DNA from: Daphnia carinata
Lineage: Eukaryota; Arthropoda; Branchiopoda; Diplostraca; Daphniidae
DNA: 64,000 nucleotides
Assembly (NCBI RefSeq): GCF_022539665.2
Contig: NC_081331.1
Span: 13,548,638-13,612,637, forward strand
Direction: 5' to 3'
Made by a program: the position numbers and the translations under genes. This document shows positions 13,242-26,056 of this stretch, one piece after another. Every line of letters starts with the position of its first letter. Position 1 is the stretch's first letter. The notes beneath the pieces were generated by a model. The model did not search any database and was not told the DNA's origin. It saw nothing but the letters and a program-made list of their open reading frames with translations.

Positions 13242-14419
13242 TGCCATCGTATGCTAATTTATTTGAGTCTTTGAAATGGCGTAGGCTCACAGCAGACTGT
13301 GGCTGTTTAATGATTCGAGAAACTCTTGACCCGTAAAGAAAAAAAAATGTCACTCCATAAATTCGTACCTCTCTTCCATGTCTTGTACCCGCGCTTGTGT
13401 GTGAAACTTTTTTTGAACTAGCGCATCCGCCGTCTTTTGCTCTTTAGTAAATGAGGAAAAAAAAACAAAACAAACGAAACAAAACAAAAAACCATTTACG
13501 GTTAGTGGGTGGTCGTGTTCTTTGTCTTGGAACTGACGGTGTGGGTTTGCATCTCCCGAGACGGTATGCAAATGCGGGTAGCTAACATTGCCATATCAAT
13601 AACGTGAGTCACGGCCGTGTCATGTGGCTTCCCATGTTCGCTCAACCGTTTCGCTCTGTTGATAGAAGCCGTATAAACCATTGTGTATTTATCCAATTAC
13701 GATATAGACGTGTGTGTGTGTGTAACACACGTTGGTCGTACATGCAAAATGTCGTTCTTTGCTCGCGACTTATAAGCCCGAGATCAGATTTGCGTGACTT
13801 ACACAGAGGCAAAATAATTGAAGGGCGATTCTTTACCGGATTTATTTCGCACACTGCCCCCCACCCCCTCTTTTTCTTGTGTGTGTGTGTGTGGCAAGAA
13901 TACGACAGTAACAAATTTGAACGGTTAAGGACGTGAACACTTTCAGATTTGTTCTTTTTTTTTTTTTTTTTTTTTACTCCTTCGTAAAGGCTCGTTTATA
14001 TAAATTTAGTGCGTGTGAGTGTCGACGTAACTATAAAACAGTCTGCCGGGCCGGCGACAATTGTGCAGCGGGAGAACGAAATTACACGAATAGTTGCACT
14101 TCTCTGTCGATCTCCCTCTTCACCGTCTTGTCTATTTCTCCCATCTTTTTTTTTTTTTTTTTTTTTTTTTTTCTTTTTCACCCCTCATTCCTATTTTCTG
14201 ATCACTAGAAGCGCTTCGTAACGCGTGCCCCGTGAACCGCGGATAATAGTACGGATGGGAAGGGGGCGTGGTGGAGCACTGTGCACACGACGTTGGCAAT
14301 GAATTGAAGTGGAAACGAAGTTATGTGGATCTTTTTTTCCGTTTGCAGTTCCATATTTTCCTTCGTTTGCTCGTAGCACTTTGTCCTATTCTCTCCGGGC
14401 TGCGATGACGTCGATAATA

Positions 14420-14456
<37 letters not shown>

Positions 14457-17400
14457 AGTGTGAAAAGGGAAGAAAAAAAATTTGCTATTAATTTTATCGA
14501 CGGGGAAATGTATTTATTTTTTATTATTCTTCTTCAACTTGAATAGAGATGTCTATTAATGAAGTATATAACCGAAAAAGGGGTTAGAAAAATGTTAGTT
14601 TTTTTTTTTTTTATTACCGCCAGCCAGAAAGAGAGTCGATGACGAGGAAGGAAAAAAAGAAAATTGGGCAAATCAATAAATCTGCAATCAACGCTTGTTA
14701 TACGACAGAATAGAATTAATGATTGCTTTCAGCCTGAAGCAAAGCCGTAATTGATTTTTTTTTTTTATGTTGCAAGGTGAGAGCTCTTCAAAGTCAATGA
14801 GAGTTTCCCATCACGTTCGAGGCGAAACTGCCACCGTCTTTCACGGATAGAAAATGTGAAAATATTTGCTGTGCATATACGTTTGCGCGTGTTATCACCT
14901 TGCCACTTAGACGTCCCAGGCTTCGTTTGTACTGTCAAAAGTTAATAGTTTTTTTTTTTCTAAATAAAAAAAAAAAAAAATTCGTGAGTGCATCAAACCG
15001 AGAGTGGCGTCAATTGTACCCTGGCGATTAAATTGGGCGACTGGGATGCGACGGGTATTGATTTCCATTGTTGTACAAGTTTTCGACGTTCACACATGAC
15101 AAGATTTCTATCTCTCTTGAAATGCAATAACGGCAAGCTACTCCCTCACCCCGTCCGGTTCTATGTTAATAGAGTTCTGTACTGAGGAGGTCTTCCCATG
15201 GTGGCAGATTTCGTGTTACGTAATACGACAATGCTCTCCTATTAAATAATTAATAAAACAATCTTGGCATTTTTGTCGACGAGAAGGGCATCTTGGTTAG
15301 CTACGCGTGGCTTATTTTGCATGTCGATTCCTATTCACTTGGATGGTCGGGTGAAATTTAACATCCAGCATGGGCGGCGGCTGCTTTACACGCGTTCGCT
15401 AGTTGGGGGAAAAACAAAAGGGCGGGATTATTACATGGATGCAAATGTGTTGGACATTCGAAACATCTTGTCTACACGTTTCCCACACTTGTGTATTCGC
15501 TGCCGACGTCGGCTTCTTTCTGTTATTTTATTTTATTTTTTTTTTCGTGTGTGTGTTCACCTTTTCAAGGATCTTTGCCGATCTTACATTTCTCTGCATG
15601 GAAAGTTACACGCGTTTTCGTGCTGTAAGTAACGTGATCGTAACGGTAACATGAGAATTATGCTACAAGGCCGCTTGTGTTACCACACGTACTACGAAAA
15701 AAGCGGGAAGCAAAAAGAATAGTTTGCCAATTGTTATGCAATGTTTTGAAATGCGGAGACGCCATTTTCTTGTCGTTTTATTTCTATCCACACGGCGTCG
15801 GATATGATCGCTCATTAAATCGCATGAATACCCGAAAGCGGCCGTCCCTTTTTACCTCCATCAGTTTGCCCTATCAATTCCTCCTCTCTTTCGCTTTTTC
15901 TCTTAATTTGTTTTTGCCTTACCTTCGTGTTCTTCTCGATGCGTCTTTAGGCAAAATGGGCCATCTGTATAACGTGATCCATGAATGAGCGAAAATCAAG
16001 AGCCGAGATGGAAAAGGTTTCCCTTTTTTTTTTCTTTTTTTTTCTTTTTTTTGCTCTTGATATTTCCCCTTGACAACTTTTCCTACTTCTTCAATCACTG
16101 CATCATTTAAAAAGGTTTCTTTTCGTATAAGATTTGAGTGTTCTTGTCTTTCTTCTCGCATGTTGAATAGAACTAGCCTATGTTTTTTCTATTTTTTGCG
16201 CTTAGCCAAACGTAAGAAGAAATTCGATATGGTTTAACAATTAAAGAGCCAAGCGTGGGAATAGGCGAGAAATGTCGTCTTGGTTTTCCTGGGCAGATGG
16301 AGTGCATTGCGAAGATGCCGTCATCTGGAAATCTAATCAACGATTAAAATCTATCGTCTAAAATGCATTCGATATTGAACGACGTCTGATACCGTTCTGT
16401 ATGCAATGCGATGAATCGGAACATTTGTCTTTGGGCAATCTAGATTGTGTTGGTTCATTCGTTTTGATGAGTTGATGTTATCCCACACAAATGCGCATCG
16501 ATCGATCGTTGCCAAATCGCGAAGTTTTGGCGGTTGTTCTAATCATCTTTTGTCGGTTCGATCGTTTGGAACTCGTCTACCGTCTAACGACGCAAAACAT
16601 CACTCTCTGAAGGGTAGCCAATGTTGACAATGATGCAGCCTCGTTTGACACACATTTTCTCTTGTGTGATCCTCACTTCACAAGATGTAGCGTCAGCTCA
16701 TTTCGAAATTGAGGGCGACGAAGAAGAATGTTGTTTGTTGTTGGTGCGCAGTTTGTTTTTTTTTGGGCGCCGCCAAGTCTGAAGAATGTTTTCGACTCAT
16801 TGATTCGTTAGCTACTCAAAATTCTGACTGTGCGGTTTTTGATGGCTGCATCAACAGCGGCGGCGGTGGGTACATGATGAATGCATGTAGCATATGTGCA
16901 TGATGGAGCGCCGACATTCCCGTTTCCGAAGACGAATAGAAAAAGAAAAGAAACGAGAAAACAGAAAATATCAACAAAAACAAGTAAAAGCTGACAGCAT
17001 ATTATTATGGTAATATGCATTCTAAAAAATATCGTCTTATTATTTTTGTTGTTGTGGTGGCGCTAGCACGAAGTCTGTTGTTCGACCAACAGATGGCCTG
17101 CGCCGAAAATCACGAATCTCGGGATTTCGGATGTGAACGAAACGGAGAAAGAGAGAGAAAAGAAAGGAAAGGTCGAACAGTGTACGCTCTACAGGTAAAG
17201 CATCTCTAAACAGGACCCCCCTCCCCTTTCCTCATGCTGCGTCTCTCCTGCTATCCTCTCCCCACCCCACCCGAAGTGTAAGTAATAGAGGCAGACTGTT
17301 CCGCTTTCCGTCTCATTCCATCGTGGGTCGTGTCGTGAGCCACACAACTGTTGTTGCTTTTTTGCTTTTATAGTATCTTTATTTTGTGTTTTGTGTCTTC

Positions 17401-17880
17401 ATTTTGGTTTGCTCCCGTTTGTTTGTTTTTTTCTGTTCTTAGTCCCGTGACTTTGTCCTTTACTCGAGTGTTGCAGTGTTCTTTTTTTTTTTAAACCGGT
17501 TCAGTTTTCGTTCGGCATTCACCGAGAAGGGGCGGTTCGATTGCCAATATCTTAGTCGTGTATTAGCGTCAATTTGAGATCAACAAATTGCTTACATTTC
17601 TGCCGGATTATTTACAACGCTTCGGTGTGGCTGAGTTTGATTGATTGCACGCAAAAAATTGTTGACTACTCCAATCATATTCGCCGTTTTTTGTGTGTGT
17701 GTTTGAACGCTGCACTTCATCTGACACGCGACACCTTCCCGTAAGACTCGTGTTCTGTTTTGTTTTTTTAACATTTTTTAAAACATTATTTTCTTGAATT
17801 TTTTTGTTCGCTATACAAGTTAGAATTAGAATTTGAAACACACTTGCATACGAAGTATGTTTTAATAAGGGGGCAAAGAA

Positions 17881-18072
17881 ATGTTGTTGGAGACGATGGA
17901 GCGAAGGCGACGCATCGAGACTCTCATTGGCATGCGGAACGGCGACCCAATCTCGTTGGAATTGAATAGTGGAAGCGAGTGCTGCAAGCATTGGAATCCA
18001 GTTTTCTCGTCCCTTCTCCCATTTCGTTTTTTTTTTTTTTTTTTTTCAAATTTCATTTCCATTTTCAGTTGA
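17881..18072 (+). CDS. Unassigned ATG frame of coding-like composition
   Basis: The first 45 or so codons (MLLETMERRRRIETLIGM and on to SECCKHWNP) use codons similar to the dnc exons and contain no homopolymers. After that the frame runs into a T-tract and ends. No consensus donor is present near the point where the coding look stops, and the opposite strand is also open, so neither direction is secure. No domain is recognised. It could be a first exon with a weak donor, a fragment, or chance. Confidence 0.2.
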   Translation: MLLETMERRRRIETLIGMRNGDPISLELNSGSECCKHWNPVFSSLLPFRFFFFFFSNFISIFS

Positions 18073-21004
18073 AAATCCATTTCGTATCCCCCCTCCTTTT
18101 TTTTTTCTCGAAATTTCCCGCGATGGGCCCGCAGACTCGTTTCGTTTGCTAGACACGGGTAGCGCGTTTAATATGAACTTGTTCGACAGCGTATCATGTG
18201 CTACCCTCGCTTATTTGTAGCGACAACGACAAACAAGCCGTCGAATAAAAACAAAAAAATGGATCGATCACGTTACCAAAATGAGAAAACGCCGTGATGA
18301 TGGAAGAGATTGATATAACCTGGTCAATGTAGCGAATCAAATAGGAGTGCTTATTTTCTGCCTCCAACGTACGGGCTGAAGTGGGCACGGCTTTATGGAG
18401 TCTAACAAAGTCATACAAGGAAGATATAGTTCGTTCTAAGTACACACATATCCCCCTTTTCTCTCCCTTTTACTTATTGCTTTTTATTCTTTTTATTCAT
18501 CCGTCCTTCTGGCAGTGTAGTCGCACAATCTGATAACTTAAAAAATCGATCGTAAGACTAGAGAAGAAGGTGGAGGGGGGGGGGGGGTTGGGGACGTGGT
18601 ACACAAGATTCAAAAGAGAGAAGCCACTACTGGCGGTCGCTATTGTCACTGGCACTCCGGCAATCTCGAATCGAAGAATCATTCGCCAGTATGAATGCGA
18701 CGCACACTCATTCTTTCCGTCTTGGGGCGGGGTGGGGTGGGGGGGGGGGGGTAACGCTTTCTTTTCTTTTTTTTTTTTTTTTTTTTTGCTTGCACGCTCT
18801 CTCCAAACATCCTCGCGCTTTTCAAACCCCGGGTTATTTTCCATCTAGTCTTCCTTTTTATATTATGTCCCTTACACCCACATCTTTTTCTATCCGATCC
18901 ATTGGGGTCGGGAAAACATCGTTCGTTCACAACTGGAACGTTATTTACTGCGGCAACATCCGAGTGGATTAGACAGCACATCATTTCTTTTCGTCGTTCA
19001 TGCAGTTTTCATCACATTATTTATTTATTATTATTTTTTTTTTTACGTGGAATTAAATCATTGCTTCCGTCCGGAAGAATTCGTTTCTCCGTTTTTACTT
19101 CCCCCTATTTTCACCGTCTCTCTCTTTCTGTAGTGTCTCGTTCATTACTTTGCTTACGCGAAGTAGTACATATTAAAGACTGCGACTATGTATTGGCTTA
19201 TTTCTCCAACTTTATTCAATTTGCGCGTCCTCCAAAGTGATGTCGCTAAACTCTGCGACCGTTTCGGCAAAGTTGCCTCTCCACATTGGGTGTGTTTTTG
19301 TCGACATTTCCACTACAGATGGTCTACTTCCCCCCTTTTTTCTTCTATTTTGTGAGCTCCCATCACCGGCAGCCGCCAATGGCATTTCCCTCGCACTCGA
19401 ACGAACGAAATTCACTCCTTTTATGTTCGGCCAGCTTTGATCGTTGCTCCCCTCACGTATTTTTTCTTCTTCCTACCATTACATAGAACTTTGACATCCG
19501 CCAACACTTGGTCTTTTAACGCAAGAATATTTTTTTTTTTTAATGATAGAAATCTTTGGAAGAACTAGTACGAACGTCATCGCTGATCCCATTGCTTGTT
19601 GCTATTTGTTATTTTTGTTCTAGACGTTTTAAAAGAGAACCCGAAAGAAATCGCCCGTCGTTATTTGTATTTAAAAGGTGGGGGTTGTATTTTATTTGTT
19701 TTTATCGACCGTGGACGAGAGTTGTCGCACCAGGAGGTTCAACATCTAATGTACAACCTAAAGAGGGAAGGCAGAGCAGACAAGAGTCGTCATCAATCCA
19801 AAGCAGTTTCACCTTTATATAAACATTCAGTTTTTAATCTTAGCCTTGCCTTTCGTAGTTGGTCGTCTAATGTGCGTCCGTGTGTTACGAATATGCGTTT
19901 CATTCAGCTTTTGACGACGCGCATTCTTGCGCGATTTGTTTTTGTTTTGTTTTTCTTGGGAAATCATCTGAGCATTTTGTTTTTACCTTTCCCTACTTCT
20001 CTTTGATATTTTCGACGTGTGCTGTCTCGTTTGCCTGCACATCAAACGAAGAACACCAGCGGGATTAGAGTTCTTTCACGCTCGGGTTGTTATGGCTTGA
20101 CTAAGTTGTTGATTGACAAACACATGGTGGAACAGAATCTCGAACGTAGTCGACATCGGTGGAAATATTTGCGGAACAACCGAGAAAAGGAAAAAAAAAA
20201 AAAAAAAAAAGCAGCGGATGTTTAGGTGGGAGGTTTCAAAATGAGCATGTCAAAAAAAAAAAAAAAGAAAATCAGGCGGTTTGGTTCTGTCGCTTGGCAC
20301 CACGCACGTACTTGATTATAGGTTAGCCGGTAATTCCACATCTCGGTTATAAACAGCTGTTGACGTGTCGGTTCACCATCTCCTATATGCATACATACAA
20401 GACCATACCGTTATGCTTCATCAGCTCGAAATAGTTTTTTGTTGTCTGGCGTCGTCCTTTAAAAGAAAAAAAAAGAAAAGAAAGGGCTGATCGTTAAAAC
20501 AGTCACACGGAAATAAACAGTCGTCTGATACCAAAAGGAGAGGAAAAAGTTTGAATCTAACAAGTCCAACCCAAACAAAAAAAAAAAAAAACGCAGAGAA
20601 CAAAACAAGAAGATTAAAACCTTTAGGGGATGCTGCAGCATAAGGAAGCTTTTAAACGCTGTGCACGAATACGTGCGCGTGCGCTGTGTCGTAGTCGATT
20701 TGGCCACGAGCGAAACGAGGACGTCTGTTTATTTTGCGAGCGTGGGACTATTTAATCTATCTTTCATTCCTCCATTCGCATCGCCAATGAGAGTCTCCGA
20801 ACGATCGTTTCCGCGTCTCGGTGTTGTAAATACCCAACAACAAGGGCGGGTTAGAACTTCCGACTTGTTTGGTACCATAGTATTTGTCTGTTTTTTTTTT
20901 TTTGAACGGATGTTGTCTTGTTGCATCAATTAAAAGGGAGGAGTACAAAAAGGGGATTATAATAGAAGAGGTGCTGAGGAAAAAAAGACAAAATCGCAAT
21001 CGAC

Positions 21005-21651
21005 ATGGAGACGAGCACCCCGAAATCGAGTTCGGTCCGGCATCAACTGGTGTTACCTTTAAGCCGAATTTTTGTCGAGTCGGCCGAACGCAGCGAAACG
21101 ACTTGTTCGGAGATGACGATGCAATCGTCTGAGATGTCGTCATCGGCTTCGTCCAGTTTGGCTTCAACTCTGGTTACGCCCATCCGACAGCAGCCGCAAC
21201 TTCATCACCACCTGTCGCGTCACAATTGCCTGTCGCCGAGCAATTCGCAATCGACGCTGCAACTGGAATTGCTGAGCCCTTCGTCGACGACGTCATCGGT
21301 CACCCATCACTCGACCGTCTTTCAAGCGCAACAGCAACAGCAATCGGAGATGACGTTCACGTCGGCCTTTGCGTCGACGTTGCGTCATCGGCGAGGCAAG
21401 ACGCTCATTTTGCCCAAATTGAAAATCCCGCGCTCTTCGAAAGCCGAAGGCGGGGCTGCGGCAGGAGAAGACGCTGAAAACTACCGCGAAGTGCAAAGTT
21501 CGTCGATTCACCAATGGCGTCACAGCGAGAATTTGACTACAACCCACTTCCGGCGCAGCGTTTCGTCATCGACGTTCACCGAGAGCGCCGCTTGGTACAG
21601 CAGTCGCCAATCGTCGACGTCCAACATGTCGGAAGTGATCACCGGCTCGTC
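21005..21651 (+). CDS. dnc: dnc/PDE4 alternative first coding exon B (Ser/Thr-rich head)
   Basis: This exon encodes 215 residues starting METSTPKSSSVRHQ. The product is very rich in Ser and Thr, with a His/Gln-rich part (QQPQLHHHLSRHN), a short Gln repeat (about residues 110-114), a basic patch (LRHRRGKTLILPKLKIPRSS) and a candidate PKA-type site FRRSVSSS. It ends SEVITGS in phase 2 at TC|GTGAGT, a consensus donor. Adding T from 42434 completes Ser and continues FDVENG in frame. This is the largest homopolymer-free open frame in its neighbourhood and uses the same phase as exons A and C, which supports its being a long-form PDE4 head. I do not recognise a specific vertebrate counterpart. Role in targeting is inferred. 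Confidence 0.85.
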
Positions 21652-22396
21652 GTGAGTAAAAACTCCCCAAAAAATACGCTCGTATTCGTGTAACTTGACG
21701 GGAACTGGCAGGGAGTGAGACGATCGTACCACATCGCTCAAAATTCCAATGACCCTTGACATCCGTCAATGTTGCTCCACTCCTTGCAATCCATCCATCC
21801 ATCCATAAATCCATCATTTACCCGCCTGTCTATCGTATTATTATTTCAATGTTGGGACAGGTTGTATTATTTTTTTTTTTTTCGAAGGCCTACAACATTG
21901 TCCACGTTTCTTTGCAGTCACGTCACTGCCAAACGTGATGTATCGATCAATGACTCAACATAGACCTTCAATTATTGTGAATGATGGAATTGATATTTAC
22001 TAGATTAGACCGGTTTTTTTCCCACTATCGATATCTAAATCCCTCCCCCCCCAAAAAAAAAAATCCTAAGCAAAAATGCCATTGAAATTTTATTTTTTGA
22101 GTAATTCACAAGGGTCGGTGAAATCGAGTTTGAATCATTGATTACGCGTGTGTTGTGGCAACTCGGGATTTCGATTGCCTTTCGTTTCGTGTCCACGCGT
22201 ATTTCAAAAGAAATTTCGCTGTTGAAACCTATTGTTGTTCAACATAGTCCGCCCTTTTTATTGTTGGCCCTTATCTCTCGTTGTCTACAAACTAAAAAGC
22301 GCTGGAATTAAAACAGCCGTAAAAATAGTCTTTCATTCTCGAGATGCAAAAACGAATGGAGCCTGAACGACTGACGGGCGAAAAAAAATTCTATAG

Positions 22397-22427
<31 letters not shown>

Positions 22428-23067
22428 GTTTGGGGATTGCGTTGTGCCAACTTGTACAGCTGTCCAGTTGGTCACATATGTTTCTTTTTTAACTGTCAAC
22501 ATGAAATGCGCGTTTCTTTTTTTTTTTTTTTTTTTTTTTTGGTTAAGCCATAGCTTGTGGGGAGGTTTTGGTCACGAAACGATGTCACCACTAAGGGCAT
22601 CTACACGAATAAAAATGGTTAACAAGCGGATGGGTAGACGTACAGTAGAGATATACAGACGTGAATCAACCCTATCGCTGGTTTGGGTCAATGAAGGGGA
22701 CGACGAAAAGAAAGTCAACGGTTTTGTTATTTATTCAAGTTTATTCCTTAACTCGTATTGACTCTTTTCTTTAATAAGCAAATGAGAAAGAAGTCGCACA
22801 TAAGGAAGAAGAAGCCGAAAAAAGTTGTTGAAACGTTCTCAAGTCAAGAACAAGGAAAGGGGGGGGGGACTCTTGTTTTGAATGAGCCCATTTCGCAGTC
22901 CGTTTTTGGTTGTTTTTTTTTTTTTTCTCCCTTCTGGCTGCATTTGTTTTTGTTTTTTTGTGGGTCGCGATTGTTGTAATATCCCCGGTTAATTCATTCG
23001 GCTGCGGCGATATCCTTTTAAGGAACATGAACCTCCTCCTATGTTTTTTTTTTTATTTCTCGGCGGT

Positions 23068-23069
<2 letters not shown>

Positions 23070-23103
<34 letters not shown>
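23070..23103 (+). repeat. (TAA)n microsatellite
   Basis: About eleven copies of a trinucleotide. Confidence 0.9.
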
Positions 23104-24310
23104 TTTATAAATCGAAAAGAAAGTCGATGGCATAATATTTTTGTCTCCTTTTTGTTTCGTTTAAATGGGCTGTTCGTAAAATGTTAATGCAGCCAGCTGA
23201 CCCTTTTTCTCGGCAGCACTTAATGCTCTTGTCCGTATCCCTTTCTCTCTTCTCTTGCCATTGTTGCATAACTAACTGTAATGTGTAAGCTATTTTTTTT
23301 CGTTCGTCGCTTGTCTTATTGTCCAAATCAAGACTGAGCCCGAGTAAGGCTTCTATTGATTTGTTTGCCTTTCTTTAGACGGGTAGGAGAGAAAGGAGTC
23401 GTTGATTTATGTTCCCTGTTTTTGCGTGCCGTGAATCCTAAATAAGAAAACAGACTTGTGATTCTTTGGCTCATCCGCTTCCAAAAAACAAAAAATGCAT
23501 AATAAAATACCTAAGTTTCCTTCTTCTTTTTTGTCTACCTCTGCTTTCATCCAGCTCTTCTCTCCTACTGTCGTATTACATTTCTGTGCGTTCTTGGTGG
23601 CGAACAAAAAAAGGGGAAAAAACAGAGAGGCAATAACAAAAGCTTTGATATTGGATTTTACTGATTTCTCGTCAATTTATTTTTTTTTTTTTCTTTTCCA
23701 AAGTTTTAAATTGAGTTTCGACCTCCGGTTTTCTACGCCTTTACTGGCGATTCGCTTTCTTCATTTTTCCGAAAAGAAGAAGAACTTTTGAATTGTCCGA
23801 AAAAAATGCAAATCTACAACAAAACTATAACCAAACTCAAGTATAAACAAGCGGTACCGTCATCTCGTTCGTAATGAATACCGTCACGAACTCCATCTGT
23901 CCGGAAAGGCTGTTCCATCCGGTACCTCCTTTTGTCCGCATCTCTTTTGTTATTCGCGTACTTTTTGTTGTTACTGTCGTTTTGTTTGTTTATTTATGGC
24001 GCGCCGACCTGTTTTGAATCGCTAGCGGGGGGGGGGGGGGGGGGGCCAGAAAGGCCCCAATGGCGAAAAATCAAAGGCGACAGAATGTATTGATGGCCGG
24101 CGGGATTTCCAAACAACTTTGCGCTTAGCGCTTGATGGTGCACGTACCTGATGCGAGAGTGATATCCCGGTGGCCCACGTCTCTGTGTGTGCGCGCGTGT
24201 GCTAGTTTTAGTTGATCCTTGAAGCCAAAGCCGAAAATGTTTTCGCCAGGTGGGCGACGCTCTTGTTGCCGCCTCGTTGTGCGCGCGCGTTCTTCTTGCG
24301 TCACGTGAGT

Positions 24311-24501
<191 letters not shown>

Positions 24502-25387
24502 GATGCTATTACCTGGTAATTACAACAGGGCTCTGGCTCCACATCTCGGGGGGTGATGATGAAGCTTTAATGAAACTTGATCGCCTTATCGTTCTCGGTG
24601 GGGTCCGCCCTTGATGATATTCGGTATATCTACGCAATTAAACGGCCTGTTAATGACCCTCGGGAAGATCTTTCTTTGATTTAATATCGTGTATTATCGG
24701 TATGTAGGACAGACAAATATTGTTCGAAACTACAGAGCATTTGGTCTCCTATTCCGCACGACTTATTGATCAACGGCGATCTGTTGTTGGAATGTAAGTG
24801 CTGCGACGCGCGCGATCGTCGTTTTCCTGTTTGGCGAATGCCTTAGTTTATTGATGTTTCTGAAAAGTGCGTGCGCATTTAATGACCACTTTTTCTTTTT
24901 GTTGCGAAAATTGATTGGAAAAAAAAAAATATTGATGCTAATAAGACAAGCGCGTTAAAGTTTATGGCTACAGTAATTGCAACGGTTGTGATTTCATTAG
25001 TTTGGTTTTATCACGCGCATTGTCTCTGACGTGCCCAATCTTTGTTGGCGGTGATAAAATTCATGAACCTCTTTACGAACCCGCAAGGAATGCGATTGAA
25101 CAGTTTTTTTTTTTTTTTTTTCAATTAACTCGTAGGTCCTTTTAAATTTAATTACGTTTTTTTTTATTTGCTTCTTCCTTTTGGCGCCAGGAATTTGTCG
25201 ATGACCTTTAAAGGGTCTTTCCACTATTTGGTTCCCCACGTTGTTTTGCGTATTTTTACTACCTAAGGGGGATGACATCATCACAGAATGAGTTCCACGA
25301 CGAAACCGCCTCCCATCTTGAGAAAACTAAAAATTATATTGGAGATTAGAAAGAAACCGAAGATGGAATCGAAATAAAAGGGACGCC

Positions 25388-25420
<33 letters not shown>

Positions 25421-25741
25421 TTTATGAATGCGATGTTTAGAAGATTCGAATCGACTGTAGATTTCAGGAAAATATGAAGAAAGCGAGTGAGTAGACACAA
25501 CACACACACCTGTAGTTTTCTGTATACGTTTTGTTGTCGGTTCGCTGGTTGAACTAGTCCCTCGCCTTATAAAGTCAGGTCGCAAGCAATTTCTTTTTTT
25601 TCTTTTTTTTTCCGTCTTCCTATTTTGCTATGGCAACACACACACACACAGATAAATCTTTCAACATTTTTGTTTCTCTGTTTTCTTTTTGTGGCGTTTC
25701 TGTTTGACTTGGCTCTCTCGTCTGGTTTAAGTTGGCGTTCA

Positions 25742-25772
<31 letters not shown>

Positions 25773-26048
25773 CGTATGTACATGCAAAATCGCCTCTGAA
25801 GCTCTTTGGAGCTACTTCTTTCTAATCTCTCTTTAAAAACTCCGGAGAGCAGCCAGTTTTTTCGTAGCTCGCCCGAAGGGCTTTGTATCCCGCTTTTTTG
25901 GGGGGATTTTTTTGTTTTGTTTTCGTATGCAAATTACCCCTAGATCGTCATGGTCATAGGAGATTTCCTTGCTTGCCGCAATCAGTTTTTTTTTTTTTTA
26001 GAGGGGGAAAACATGTCAGTCTGGTCGTAATAACTCGTGTCAACTCGA

Positions 26049-26056
26049 TGACGTCA
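26049..26056. promoter_or_regulatory. Perfect CRE palindrome TGACGTCA
   Basis: Exact match to the palindromic cAMP-response element bound by CREB/ATF factors, inside the dnc intron region. One of five in the window. Binding is inferred from motif identity only. Confidence 0.35.

Larger units (their letters stand above)
5865..21004 (+). other. dnc intron DNA between first exons A and B
   Basis: This is intronic sequence for isoform A and upstream sequence for isoform B. It is rich in T-runs, for example 28 T at 10642-10669 and 31 T at 14422-14452. It has a (TG)n tract at 13207-13234 and a perfect CRE palindrome at 12417-12424. TATA-like boxes at 9484 and 9580 precede a small ATG frame at 9652. 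A coding-looking ATG frame at 17881 has no good donor. No recognisable domain was found on either strand. Confidence 0.65.

Noticed and set aside
16709-16903. Cys-rich frame ending MNACSICA
   Set aside because: It begins with TTG, not ATG, and runs through a T-tract; no signal peptide with a proper start.
18643-18972. GVGKTS string resembling a P-loop GTPase or ATPase
   Set aside because: It sits in a frame that reads through homopolymers, with no further GTPase motifs before or after; chance match.
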